Shown here: piece by piece, positions 24,874-33,719 of the stretch
Position numbering within the stretch: the stretch's first letter is position 1
How the letters are laid out: each line of letters opens with the position of its first letter
Assembly: GCF_014191505.1 (NCBI RefSeq)
Contig: NZ_JACHWS010000002.1
Span: 1,054,001 to 1,118,000, forward strand
DNA from: Hoyosella altamirensis
GTDB lineage: Bacteria > Actinomycetota > Actinomycetes > Mycobacteriales > Mycobacteriaceae
Direction: 5' to 3'
DNA length: 64,000 nucleotides
Notes under the pieces: model-generated
What the model was told of the DNA's origin: nothing
The model's database searches: none
The model's input: the letters and a program-made list of their open reading frames with translations, nothing else
Made by a program: the position numbers and the translations under genes

Positions 24874-24937
24874 CTATCCGGATGGACGGGGCCGACCCCG
24901 AATGCCCCGTCCAGTACCTATCCGATCGGGTAGGTAC
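24874..24937. promoter_or_regulatory. Operator cluster between mftA and the iron-type alcohol dehydrogenase
   Basis: A 24-base near-perfect palindrome spans 24914-24937: arms GTACCTA and TAGGTAC around TCCGATCGGG, with a single mismatched pair. A CTATCCG half-site recurs at 24874-24880, and GGACGGGG/CCCCGTCC (24884-24891, 24905-24912) forms a further inverted repeat. The same CTATCCGATCGG string occurs at 39698-39709 upstream of the methanol-type dehydrogenase. The adjacent two-component response regulator is the natural candidate to bind; this is inferred. Confidence 0.65.
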
Positions 24938-25021
24938 CACCTCCACCTGCGGGCGGTGTGGCGGCCGTCACAATGCGACTACGCTGAGATAAGTGACGGT
25001 CCATCTAGCGGAGGAGTACTC

Positions 25022-26314
25022 GTGATACACGCGCCCGAACCCGCACTAGCCGCGTCACGGCGGTGGACGGAGAATGCGCAGATCTTCACTGATCTGGCGC
25101 AGGGTGACGTGCAGGTGCACTCTGATTTGGCCGGTCCGGGGCAGTTGCACAGTGACGCGTGCGCCCCGCAGCTTGCGAAGTTTCACACTCCGGAGATTGT
25201 GTTCGGTCCGGGAGCGCTCGCCGAACTAGGGCACGCCGCCCTTCGAGTGGGCGCTCGGCGACCCTTCCTCATTTCGGATCCCGGGATTGAGCAGGCCGGC
25301 TGGGTCGACGAAGCGTTCGACCACCTCGAACGCGCTGGCCTGCATCCGACTTTGTGGACTGGCATCACGCCGAACCCGAAAGACTATGAGGTTGACAAGG
25401 CGTTCCATCATTACGAAGAAAGCGGCTGCGATGTCATCGTGGCGGTTGGGGGCGGCTCGTGCATCGACGCTGCGAAAGCGGTGGCGATTCTCGCGCGCAA
25501 CGGCGGCAACATACTCTCGTACGCCGGTGTGGACCGCGTCGTGAAGCCCATCCCACCATTGGTGATGGCCCCTTCCACGTCGGGGACGGGTGCTGACGTT
25601 TCCCAATTCGCAGTGATCACGGATACCACGGAGCACGTCAAGGTCACCATCATCAGCCGGACACTTGTTCCGGACATCACAGTGGTCGACCCACGTCTGC
25701 TGATCACCATGCCGGATGAGCTCAACGCTGCGACTGGCCTCGACGCACTCACTCACGCGATCGAAGCATTCACCTCGCGAGCCCACAATCGCCTGACGGA
25801 CTTGCACGCGCTGCACGCGGCCAGGCTGATTACGCAGAATCTCGGCGAGACGATGGTCCACCGGCGCCGAGCTGAACCGCGGATCGCGATGGCACAAGGT
25901 GCGCTCGAGGCGGGCATGGCGTTTACGAATGCGATCCTCGGCATCGTGCATGCGATGAGTCACCAAGTTGGGGGTCTGCTGGATGCCCCGCACGGGGTGC
26001 TCAATGGCATCTTGCTTCCGCACGGAATCAGGTTCAATGCGGGAGTTGCACCGGAGCGCTTCACGCCCCTAGCCAGAGCGGTGGGAATCGACACCGATGA
26101 TATGACGGCGGGCCGGGTGGCGGACGTTCTCGCTGACCGCGTGCGTAAGCTCGCCGATGACGTGGGTGTGCCGAAAGGTCTTGCTGCACTTGGTGTTCGA
26201 GAGTCGGACATTCCGATCCTGGCGCGCACGACGTTGCACGACGCGTGCCTTGCGACGAATCCCCGTGAAGCTGATGAAGCGCAGGTTGCTGCGCTGTTCC
26301 GTGAAGCCCTGTAA
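25022..26314 (+). CDS. Iron-containing alcohol dehydrogenase (DhaT/propanediol-dehydrogenase-like)
   Basis: A 430-residue group III alcohol dehydrogenase. The nucleotide-binding block is VIVAVGGGSCIDAAKAVAIL; metal-ligand regions are TGLDALTHAIEAF and GIVHAMSHQVGGLLDAPHG. PSTSGTGADVSQFAVITD is also typical. I chose the GTG at 25022, which has GGAGGAG five bases upstream; an earlier start would cross the operator palindrome. It is divergent from mftA and 12 bases ahead of a sensor kinase, as in the mycobacterial dhaT-mnoS arrangement. Mycofactocin-linked oxidation of propanediol or other alcohols is therefore likely, but the electron acceptor cannot be read from sequence. Confidence 0.88.
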   Translation: MIHAPEPALAASRRWTENAQIFTDLAQGDVQVHSDLAGPGQLHSDACAPQLAKFHTPEIVFGPGALAELGHAALRVGARRPFLISDPGIEQAGWVDEAFDHLERAGLHPTLWTGITPNPKDYEVDKAFHHYEESGCDVIVAVGGGSCIDAAKAVAILARNGGNILSYAGVDRVVKPIPPLVMAPSTSGTGADVSQFAVITDTTEHVKVTIISRTLVPDITVVDPRLLITMPDELNAATGLDALTHAIEAFTSRAHNRLTDLHALHAARLITQNLGETMVHRRRAEPRIAMAQGALEAGMAFTNAILGIVHAMSHQVGGLLDAPHGVLNGILLPHGIRFNAGVAPERFTPLARAVGIDTDDMTAGRVADVLADRVRKLADDVGVPKGLAALGVRESDIPILARTTLHDACLATNPREADEAQVAALFREAL

Positions 26315-26326
26315 GGAAGGCCAGCT

Positions 26327-27706
26327 ATGACCATCGCCGGCCCCACAGGTGGCTACGGACGTTCTGAGGCGGACCTCGGCGCCCTGACAGGCGTCCGGTC
26401 TGGGAAACGTTCCTTCTACCCGGAGTACTTGCGCTCGGCCGAGCGCCTCGAAAATGCGGTGCGCGCGCTCGACAGTATTTCTCGGGCGCTGGTGCGCACC
26501 ACGGAAGGCCCCCGTGCGCTGATCGAAGCGATACTGATCGCGGCGAGTGAACATCTGCAGGCCGATTGGGTAGTCGTCGTGCTCGCTGACGGTGCGCTGA
26601 AAGCTGCGCGACCACGTCAGCTATTGCTCTCCGGTGGGGAAATCAAAGAAGAATCAGGCGGTCCCGTCACGGTCGAGCATGCCGAAGTGCTGCGGGCCCG
26701 CCCATGGGAGGCGGAGGACTACACCGGTGCGGACGGTGTTGTTCGTGTCGGCATGACTCTTGACGGTGAGTATGTCGGCGGCATCGCTGGTCTCCCCGCA
26801 AGACATGTGTTGGTGTCGGACACGGATTTGGCTATCCTCCGGGTCCTTGCCAACCATGCGGCTGTCGCCATGCACAACTCGTATCTTCTGCATTCGACGA
26901 CGAAGCTGCGCGGACGCACAGAGCAATTGTCCGAGGCGGCAGCGCAAAAGGACCGTGATCTCGCGGCCCGTGAAGCTGAACTCGCCGAAACGCACCGGCG
27001 CCTGATCGAAGCGATGCAAGCGCAAGCCCTCGATTACGAACGCCACCGCATCGCACGCGAGTTGCATGACAGTGTCGCGCAAGACGTGCTGTCTGCTGGC
27101 ATGACGATCGAATTGTGCCGAGCACAGCTTCTTGACGACGAAACGGATACTAGCGGGCTGCTCGAACGGTTAACCGCGGCAAAAGGTCTCACGCGGAAAG
27201 CAGTTGAACGTTTGCGGGCGGCCATCTACGCGCTGCATCACGGTCCGGACGAGTGCCTCGGATCGCTGCCGGACATGCTCGAACGATTATCGACAGTGCA
27301 TCTGCCCAGTGATGTGAAAGTCCGGGTTGTGGTGCGGGGTGCGCCGATCCCACTCCCAGGGGAGGCGGAGCATGCGATTCTCCGAATTACCGGCGAGGCG
27401 CTGTTCAACACTGTCGCGCACACCAACGCAACGCAGGCGGTAGTGCGGCTGAACTATCGCGAGAACAAGATTGCGTTATCTGTTTCGGACGATGGCAATG
27501 GTGATCCAGTCAATCTGCGCCGGATGTTGCGATTAGCCGAAACGACGGATCTAGCGGGCGCGCACCGTGGACTCGCGAACATGCTCGCGCGTGCGCAGGA
27601 CCTCGGCGGAACGCTGATGATCCGCCGCTCGCCGCTCGGGGGAATTACCGTGCTACTTGATGTTCCACTTCCACTTTCTGGGTTGTCGCCGGACGAGAGG
27701 GCGTAA
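26327..27706 (+). CDS. Two-component sensor histidine kinase (GAF, HisKA_3), MnoS/MadS-like
   Basis: A cytoplasmic kinase of 459 residues without membrane segments. Residues of about 55-190 form a GAF-like sensor; a coiled coil (about 200-240) leads to the NarL-type dimerisation motif RIARELHDSVAQDVLSAGM with the phospho-accepting His. The ATPase domain has ITGEALFNTVAHTNATQAVV (N box) and SVSDDGNG. It follows the alcohol dehydrogenase by 12 bases and precedes its response regulator. Mycobacterial relatives at mycofactocin-linked loci sense or report alcohol, so an alcohol-responsive role is inferred. Confidence 0.87.
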   Translation: MTIAGPTGGYGRSEADLGALTGVRSGKRSFYPEYLRSAERLENAVRALDSISRALVRTTEGPRALIEAILIAASEHLQADWVVVVLADGALKAARPRQLLLSGGEIKEESGGPVTVEHAEVLRARPWEAEDYTGADGVVRVGMTLDGEYVGGIAGLPARHVLVSDTDLAILRVLANHAAVAMHNSYLLHSTTKLRGRTEQLSEAAAQKDRDLAAREAELAETHRRLIEAMQAQALDYERHRIARELHDSVAQDVLSAGMTIELCRAQLLDDETDTSGLLERLTAAKGLTRKAVERLRAAIYALHHGPDECLGSLPDMLERLSTVHLPSDVKVRVVVRGAPIPLPGEAEHAILRITGEALFNTVAHTNATQAVVRLNYRENKIALSVSDDGNGDPVNLRRMLRLAETTDLAGAHRGLANMLARAQDLGGTLMIRRSPLGGITVLLDVPLPLSGLSPDERA

Positions 27707-27708
27707 CA

Positions 27709-28395
27709 ATGCACGCCATGCAACGCCAGCAGGAGCACGTACCGGCAGGGGGACAAGCGCGAGGCGCACTGAAGATCGTCCTCGTGGACGACCACGCCAT
27801 CGTCCGCCAGGGTCTCCGGTCCATCCTGGAGCGAGAAGCTGACATGCGCGTGGTCGGGGAAGCGGCGACCGCGTCTGAGGCGATCGCCATTGTCGAGCGG
27901 GCCAGACCCGATATCGTGCTGCTCGACCTCAAACTCTCGACAGGCTCGGACACCGAGGGCCTAGAGGTGTGTTCGGAACTCGTTGCCCGGTATCCACAGA
28001 CAGGCGTGCTGGTCCTGACAACATTCCTCGACGACGCACTGGTGCTCGACGCAATCCATCGCGGAGCCAAAGGTTACGTCCTCAAAGACGTCGACACCAC
28101 GGAACTGGTGACGTCCATCCGTGCGGTTTCCCGTAACGAAAGCGCTTTTGACGCCCGGTCCGCATCGGTGATGGTTCGATCCATCCGTACAGCATCTACC
28201 GAACCCACGCTGACTGAACGGGAGCAGCGAGTGCTCGAACACCTCGCACACGGCATGAGCAACAGGGATATCGGTGGTGCATTGTTTATTTCAGAAACCA
28301 CCGTCAAGTTCCATGTGCGCAATATTATGCGCAAACTGGGTGCATCCAGCCGTGCTGAGGCCGTGTACGAGGCGAGCAAGCTCGGGCTGATTTAG
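27709..28395 (+). CDS. NarL/LuxR-type response regulator, MnoR/MadR-like
   Basis: A 228-residue regulator with a receiver domain (VLVDDHAIVRQGLRSILE; phospho-acceptor Asp in VLLDLKLS; switch Lys in GAKGYVLKDVD) and a C-terminal LuxR helix-turn-helix (LTEREQRVLEHLAHGMSNRD, then SETTVKFHVRNIMRKLGASS). It starts two bases after the kinase stop, so the two form a cognate pair. Likely targets are the dehydrogenase promoter palindrome at 24914 and the related site at 39698. Confidence 0.9.
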   Translation: MHAMQRQQEHVPAGGQARGALKIVLVDDHAIVRQGLRSILEREADMRVVGEAATASEAIAIVERARPDIVLLDLKLSTGSDTEGLEVCSELVARYPQTGVLVLTTFLDDALVLDAIHRGAKGYVLKDVDTTELVTSIRAVSRNESAFDARSASVMVRSIRTASTEPTLTEREQRVLEHLAHGMSNRDIGGALFISETTVKFHVRNIMRKLGASSRAEAVYEASKLGLI

Positions 28396-28396
28396 C

Positions 28397-29848
28397 TCAC
28401 GACCAGCCCGAAATCTGCGCAAACACCAGGAATCCGAGCCCGATTCCCATCCACGTCAGAAACAGCGGGAAGAAGAAGCGCACCCACTTCTGCCATGGCA
28501 CACCTGCGATGGCGAGGGTTGCCATGAAGTACCCAGATGTCGGGAACAGAATGTTTCCGAAGCCGTCACCAAGCTGGTAGGCAAGAACTGCGGTCTGCCG
28601 CGTCACGTCCAGGACATCCGATAGCGGCGCCATGATCGGCATCGTGACCAGTGCTTGTCCGCTGCCTGAAGGAACTATGAAGTTGAACAGCAACTGCGCG
28701 AAGAACATCCCCACTGCTGCCAGGACGACGGGGAGGCCGCCTACAAGATTCCCGAGCCCATGCACGATGGTGTCGAGGATTTCGCCGTTCTCTAGGACGA
28801 CCGCGACTCCGCGCGCGACACCCGCGATGAGTGCTCCGACGAGTACTTCACGGAATCCTCGATTGAAAGCCTCACAGATATCGGTACCGCCGAGACCGGC
28901 GATGAGGCCGACGACGATGCCCATGAGAATGAACAGCCCGGCCATCTCCATCATGAACCAGCCTTGCTGCAGAACGCCGTAAACCAGCAGTGCGAAGAAG
29001 CCCAGAGTGGCAGCGGACGCGAGTTTCTGCCGCAGTGACGCGACGGGACTTCCTTCGTCGAGAGTGTGCTGGTGGAACTCTTCACGTTTACTCGCCTCGA
29101 GTGCGTCCCCGGCGAGGAGGCTGAGCTCGGGATTGCTCCGCACCTTCCGCGCGTACCTGATCACGAAGAAGATGGCAGTGGAGAGGGTCGCGACGAGGAT
29201 GGTCGCGCGCAGCGCCCACCCTGAGTACAGCGGCAACCCTGCAAGCTGCTGGCCGAGACCTGTATTGATCGGATTCAGCACCCCGGACGCGAACCCAGCT
29301 GTCGTGGCGCACAGGGCGATCGCCGCAGCGGTCACTGAGTCGTACCGCAGCGCAATGATCAGCGGGAGGATGACTGGCACATAAACGAGCGAGAGTTCCT
29401 GTGTACCAATGAGCGTCGCGATGATGCTGAAAAGGATCATCAGAAGCGCGATCATGACAAGGCTTCGGCTCGCGAACCTGCGGGATAGCTTGTCGACGCC
29501 GAGTTCAATAATGCCGGTGGCGCGCAGCACCATGAAGACACCACCGATCATCAGCGTGAAGAACACGACTTCGCCTGCGCTCATGAGCCCCTGGGGGATC
29601 GCGAGCATGAAGTCGGTGAAGCCGATCGGGTTCGAATCGATGAACTGGAACGAGTCCGGGTCAATGGTGATGCGGCCATCCGGTCCGTCGACGCGTTCGT
29701 AGGTGCCGCCCGGTACGAAGTAGGTGGCCGCGGACGCCAGCGCGATGAAGCCGAAAAGGATGATGTAGATGTGTGGGACCTGGAACGATTTTCTCGGCGC
29801 ATCTATTTCGGGTGTTGCTGTGACTTGCGAATCGGATCTATTGGACAT
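28397..29848 (-). CDS. YfcC-family membrane transporter
   Basis: A 483-residue integral membrane protein with about 12 hydrophobic helices, beginning VPHIYIILFGFIALASAATY and the family motif FVPGGTYERV. The blocks IGTQELSLVYVPVILPLIIA, FASGVLNPINTGLGQQLAG and NFIVPSGSGQALVTMPIMAP are characteristic of the YfcC / short-chain fatty acid or arginine-ornithine-type carrier group. The substrate is uncertain. I start at ATG 29848, because a longer reading adds a leader across the divergent promoter. It diverges from the NCS1 permease and converges on the response regulator with one base between stops. Confidence 0.83.
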   Translation of the reverse strand: MSNRSDSQVTATPEIDAPRKSFQVPHIYIILFGFIALASAATYFVPGGTYERVDGPDGRITIDPDSFQFIDSNPIGFTDFMLAIPQGLMSAGEVVFFTLMIGGVFMVLRATGIIELGVDKLSRRFASRSLVMIALLMILFSIIATLIGTQELSLVYVPVILPLIIALRYDSVTAAAIALCATTAGFASGVLNPINTGLGQQLAGLPLYSGWALRATILVATLSTAIFFVIRYARKVRSNPELSLLAGDALEASKREEFHQHTLDEGSPVASLRQKLASAATLGFFALLVYGVLQQGWFMMEMAGLFILMGIVVGLIAGLGGTDICEAFNRGFREVLVGALIAGVARGVAVVLENGEILDTIVHGLGNLVGGLPVVLAAVGMFFAQLLFNFIVPSGSGQALVTMPIMAPLSDVLDVTRQTAVLAYQLGDGFGNILFPTSGYFMATLAIAGVPWQKWVRFFFPLFLTWMGIGLGFLVFAQISGWS

Positions 29849-29885
29849 GGCAGCCTCGCTTGGCTTAGCAAATTTGTAAGAACGA

Positions 29886-29901
29886 ATCCGGTAAACCGGA
29901 T
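29886..29901. promoter_or_regulatory. Palindromic operator between two transporter genes
   Basis: ATCCGGT (29886-29892) and ACCGGAT (29895-29901) form perfect 7-base arms with a two-base centre, 38 bases upstream of the YfcC start. The divergent 216-base region also contains a plausible -10, TATATTCT near 30010, ahead of the NCS1 gene. No regulator is encoded alongside. Confidence 0.45.
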
Positions 29902-30064
29902 GGAAGGGAACGGTACACCGGGGAATTCCCACGGAAAGAAGCTGAGAGGGCGCGTTACAGAAAATTCACTGGACGCACACGCAAGGTAACGTGACGCACC
30001 AGAAGCCGTCGGATATATTCTACGTGCAATTCACCCGAAACACCCAGCTTGTAGCGTTCTCTTC

Positions 30065-31549
30065 ATGTCAAATCCAGCCACGTCAGCTGCGGCAATACCT
30101 GCTCCTGATCCGCTTCTCATTGCGGAAAAGAACCCCGCGCTCTACAACGACGACCTGGCACCGCTTTCCCATGCCAAGCGCCGCTGGGGTGCGTTTGAGA
30201 TCTTCAATGTGTGGTCTAACGATATTCAGAGCCTCTTCGGCTACACCCTTGCTGCCACGCTCTTCATCACCTCCGGACTGAACGGCTGGTGGGTGATGGC
30301 GGGAATAGTTCTCGCGGGATTTATCGTCATGGTGCTGGTGAACCTGACGGGGAAGCCCAGCGTGAAGTACGGCATTCCCTATCCGGTCATGGCCAGGGCC
30401 AGTATGGGGGTGCACGGTGCGCAATTCCCGGCGCTCGTACGCGGTATCGTTGCGATCTTCTGGTACGGCGTGCAGACGTATTTTGCCTCCACCGCAGTGG
30501 CGCTGCTGATCACTGCGGTGAGCGGGTACGACGGCACCGCTTCGTTCCTTGGAATGTCACCTGTCGGCTGGTTGTCGTACGTCATTGTTGCCGTCTTCCA
30601 GGTAGCGCTATTCCTCAAAGGCATCGACTGGATTACCCGATATCTCAACTGGGCGGCGCCTGCGGTCTACATCGTGATGGTCGCACTGATGATCGCGATC
30701 TGGGTTGAGGCTGGCGGTGGTCTGCTCGGCGGTCTCGGTGACATTTTCGCCGGAGGTGAAGGCGGCGGTATCAGCGCTTTCAGCGCGGTCGTCGGCACGA
30801 TGGTCGCCTACTTCGCTGCAGTCATCATCAACTACGGCGACTTCTCACGATTTGTGAAAACTGAACGAGGGATGAGACTGGGGAATCTTCTCGGTCTCCC
30901 CGTCAGCCTTGCATTTTTCTCGTTCATCGCCCTCGTCATTACCGCGGGGACGGGCGTGCTCTACGGGGAAGCCCTCACCAACCCGGCGGACATTGTCGAG
31001 CGCGTCGATAATGTGTGGCTGACGATAATTGCCGCGCTTACGTTCTTCGCTGCAACTGTCGGAATCAATCTCGTCGCCAATTTCATACCACCGGCTTATG
31101 ACCTTGCCAACATGGTTCCATCAAGGATCAGCTTCAAGATCGGTGGAATCATCACAGCATCGATTGCCTTCTTCATTGGTGCGCTGTGGGTGGCGCTGAT
31201 CAGCGATATGGGAGTAGCGCGATTCGTCGATACGCTGGGGGCGGTGCTCGCTCCGCTCTACGGCATCATGGTTGTCGACTATTACCTGATCCGGAAGCAG
31301 AAGCTTCGCGTGCAGCACCTGTACTCGACGGCTGTAGATGGGTCGTACTACTTCACCAGGGGCTGGAACCTTAAGGCCCTGGGTGCTTTCGGTGTCGCAG
31401 GGGTGTTCTCCGTTTCCACGGTGTGGGTACCCGCGCTGGAGGAACTGACAGGTTTCGCATGGCTGATCGGTGCGGCGATCGGCGCCGCGCTGCACTACGC
31501 GCTCATGCGAGCGGCGTCGGCAGCTCCAGTGCATGCCGAGTCGCACTAG
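30065..31549 (+). CDS. NCS1-family nucleobase/hydantoin/allantoin permease
   Basis: A 494-residue, roughly 12-helix symporter. The NCS1 signatures are clear: NPALYNDDLAPL, IFNVWSNDIQSLFGYTLAAT, GIPYPVMARASMGVHGAQFP and IVAIFWYGVQTYFAS. The end of the transport core, PLYGIMVVDYYLIRKQKLRV, is equally typical. The substrate could be uracil, cytosine, allantoin or hydantoin; sequence alone does not decide. The ATG at 30065 has no obvious ribosome site, so a leaderless or weakly initiated message is possible. Confidence 0.88.
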   Translation: MSNPATSAAAIPAPDPLLIAEKNPALYNDDLAPLSHAKRRWGAFEIFNVWSNDIQSLFGYTLAATLFITSGLNGWWVMAGIVLAGFIVMVLVNLTGKPSVKYGIPYPVMARASMGVHGAQFPALVRGIVAIFWYGVQTYFASTAVALLITAVSGYDGTASFLGMSPVGWLSYVIVAVFQVALFLKGIDWITRYLNWAAPAVYIVMVALMIAIWVEAGGGLLGGLGDIFAGGEGGGISAFSAVVGTMVAYFAAVIINYGDFSRFVKTERGMRLGNLLGLPVSLAFFSFIALVITAGTGVLYGEALTNPADIVERVDNVWLTIIAALTFFAATVGINLVANFIPPAYDLANMVPSRISFKIGGIITASIAFFIGALWVALISDMGVARFVDTLGAVLAPLYGIMVVDYYLIRKQKLRVQHLYSTAVDGSYYFTRGWNLKALGAFGVAGVFSVSTVWVPALEELTGFAWLIGAAIGAALHYALMRAASAAPVHAESH

Positions 31550-31560
31550 CCCGTCAATCC

Positions 31561-31583
31561 CCTCCGGAATCCATCAGCGGAGG
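31561..31583 (+). terminator. Short stem-loop after the NCS1 permease
   Basis: CCTCCG (31561-31566) pairs with CGGAGG (31578-31583) 12 bases after the permease stop. The stem is short and has no T-run, so termination is only probable. Confidence 0.4.
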
Positions 31584-31673
31584 TCAGGTAAAACGGCCAA
31601 GATTGGGCAGTTCCCATGACTTGCGCCGATGGATTTTCTGGTGGCCGAACGCGGCGGTGTGATACTTGCACGC

Positions 31674-32354
31674 ATGACTGAACGTGACGACGTACCTGGA
31701 CGCTTTCGTGTGCGGGTCGTTGCTGAGGCGATCGATCGCTTTGCTGAAGGCGGGTATGAGGCGACGACGGTCGACGAGATCGCTGCGGCTGCGGGCATTT
31801 CGCGGCGAACGTTCTTTCGGCAGTTCCGGTCGAAAGAAGACGTGATCTTCGCCGACCATGAGCAACTGCTTGATGAGGTGAAGCAGTATCTCGCCATGGG
31901 TCACCAAGATCCGTGGGCAGCGATCTGTGACGCCGCGAGGCTGGTCTTTACGCACTTTCGGGAGAGCCGGGACCTTTCGCTACGGCGATATCGCGTCGTC
32001 CAGCTTGTGCCCGCGCTGCGTGACCGCGAGCTTGTGACGGTCCACAGTTATGAACGGATTTTCATCGATTATTTGCGTGAGGCACGGCCTGATGAGGGTG
32101 TGCTCAAGATCGTCGGTTATGCCGCGGCTGTCACCGCGTGCCACAACTATCTCCTGCGCGCGATGATTCGAGGCGATGCGGATGCGACGGTCGAAGCTCT
32201 TGATGTGGCTCTCGCGGACCTGCGCACGACTTACGGTGTCGCGCCAGGCAGTGGCACCGATCAGGAGGTTGTGGTGGCGAAGTTCCCCGCGGGCACCCCG
32301 GCAGACGTGATTGCCGACGCTGTTCGCCGCCAGCTCGGGAGCGACGGCCGCTGA
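31674..32354 (+). CDS. TetR-family transcriptional regulator
   Basis: A 226-residue repressor with an N-terminal TetR helix-turn-helix (VVAEAIDRFAEGGYEATTVD, then AAAAGISRRTFFRQFRSKED). The C-terminal ligand domain is helical and not further assignable. I chose the ATG at 31674; in-frame starts at 31629 or 31659 are possible and no start has a clear ribosome site. It stands immediately upstream of fadE25, separated by two identical palindromes (32369-32423) that are the best candidates for its operators. Confidence 0.85.
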   Translation: MTERDDVPGRFRVRVVAEAIDRFAEGGYEATTVDEIAAAAGISRRTFFRQFRSKEDVIFADHEQLLDEVKQYLAMGHQDPWAAICDAARLVFTHFRESRDLSLRRYRVVQLVPALRDRELVTVHSYERIFIDYLREARPDEGVLKIVGYAAAVTACHNYLLRAMIRGDADATVEALDVALADLRTTYGVAPGSGTDQEVVVAKFPAGTPADVIADAVRRQLGSDGR

Positions 32355-32362
32355 CGAACCCC

Positions 32363-32423
32363 TTGACTGGCACTGAGTGCCGTGTTTCACTGGCTAGTGG
32401 TAGCTGTACTGGCACTGAGTGCC
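32363..32423 (+). promoter_or_regulatory. Promoter with two identical palindromic operators before fadE25
   Basis: GGCACTGAGTGCC, a perfect palindrome with one central base, occurs at 32369-32381 and again at 32411-32423, 42 bases (four helical turns) apart. The first copy directly abuts a -35-like TTGACT at 32363-32368. The second ends 25 bases before the fadE25 ATG. The spacing suits cooperative binding of two dimers on one DNA face. Binding by the upstream TetR protein is inferred. Confidence 0.7.
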
Positions 32424-32448
32424 GCACACGAGGGAGTGAATCCGCATT

Positions 32449-33609
32449 ATGGCTGGCAACCCCGATTTTGACCTCTACAAGCTGAACGAGGAGCATGACG
32501 AGCTTCGCGCGGCGATCCGAGCGCTGTCGGAAAAGGAGATCGCCCCGTATGCGAAGGATGTCGATGAGTACTCCAGGTTCCCTGAGGAAGCGCTATCGGC
32601 GCTGACCGCTAGTGGCTTCAACGCAGTACATGTACCCGAGGAGTACGGCGGCCAGGGTGCAGACTCGGTTGCTACGTGCATCGTTATCGAAGAAGTTGCC
32701 CGTGTGTGCGGCTCGTCATCGCTGATTCCTGCGGTCAACAAACTCGGCACGATGGGCCTCATCCTGAAGGGCTCTGAAGAACTCAAGAAGCAGGTCCTGC
32801 CGCAGCTCGCCTCCGGGGAGGCGATGGCCTCGTACGCCCTCTCCGAGCGTGAGGCTGGCTCCGATGCCGCATCAATGCGGACCCGCGCGAAGCAAGACGG
32901 CGACGACTGGATCATCAACGGGTCGAAATGCTGGATCACCAATGGCGGCAAATCCTCGTGGTACACCGTGATGGCCGTGACTGACCCGGAGAAGGGTGCA
33001 AACGGAATCTCGGCGTTCATGGTTCACGAAAACGACGAAGGCTTCACAGTCGGGCCGAAAGAAAAGAAGCTCGGCATCAAAGGTTCCCCAACGGCGGAGC
33101 TGTACTTCGAGAACTGCCGCGTCCCTGGGGACCGGATCATCGGCGAGCCCGGCACCGGGTTCAAGACCGCGCTGCAGACTCTCGACCACACCCGCCCCAC
33201 GATCGGCGCACAAGCCGTCGGTATCGCGCAGGGGGCGCTGGACGCGGCAATCGATTACACCAAGGATCGCAAGCAGTTCGGTCAGTCGATCAGCAACTTC
33301 CAGAGTGTGCAGTTCATGCTCGCCGACATGGCGATGAAAATCGAAGCGGCCCGTCTGATGGTGTACAGCTCGGCAGCGCGCGCGGAGCGAGGCGAGGCGA
33401 ACCTCGGCTTCATTTCCGCCGCCGCGAAGTGCTTCGCTTCTGACGTGGCGATGGAGGTCACCACTGACGCCGTGCAGCTCTTCGGCGGCGCAGGCTTCAC
33501 CACGGACTTCCCGGTCGAACGTATGATGCGTGACGCCAAGATCACCCAGATCTACGAGGGCACCAACCAGATCCAGCGCATGGTCATGTCCCGCGCGCTT
33601 CTGCGCTGA
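32449..33609 (+). CDS. fadE25: Acyl-CoA dehydrogenase FadE25-type
   Basis: A 386-residue FAD-linked beta-oxidation dehydrogenase, closely similar throughout to mycobacterial FadE25 as I recall it (AGNPDFDLYKLNEEHDELRA at the start, YALSEREAGSDAASMRTRAK, the end TQIYEGTNQIQRMVMSRALL). The catalytic Glu is in QIYEGTNQ and the Arg-rich C-terminus is intact. GAGGGAG precedes the ATG. Gene order with the hydroxyacyl-CoA dehydrogenase 110 bases downstream indicates a short beta-oxidation unit under TetR control. Confidence 0.93.
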   Translation: MAGNPDFDLYKLNEEHDELRAAIRALSEKEIAPYAKDVDEYSRFPEEALSALTASGFNAVHVPEEYGGQGADSVATCIVIEEVARVCGSSSLIPAVNKLGTMGLILKGSEELKKQVLPQLASGEAMASYALSEREAGSDAASMRTRAKQDGDDWIINGSKCWITNGGKSSWYTVMAVTDPEKGANGISAFMVHENDEGFTVGPKEKKLGIKGSPTAELYFENCRVPGDRIIGEPGTGFKTALQTLDHTRPTIGAQAVGIAQGALDAAIDYTKDRKQFGQSISNFQSVQFMLADMAMKIEAARLMVYSSAARAERGEANLGFISAAAKCFASDVAMEVTTDAVQLFGGAGFTTDFPVERMMRDAKITQIYEGTNQIQRMVMSRALLR

Positions 33610-33719
33610 CGCGAGCTGCCCAGAAACGGGACAAACTCCCAGTTGTACTTGTCTCGTCAATTGTGAATCCTTGGGTGAGCACGATGTGCGCCAGCCAGAA
33701 TCGAACGACAGGAGCGTCA

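Noticed and set aside
24818-25021. 68-residue N-terminal extension of the iron-type alcohol dehydrogenase
   Set aside because: It would be encoded across the 24-base palindrome and other repeats, is unlike the family, and a strong GGAGGAG stands before the GTG at 25022.
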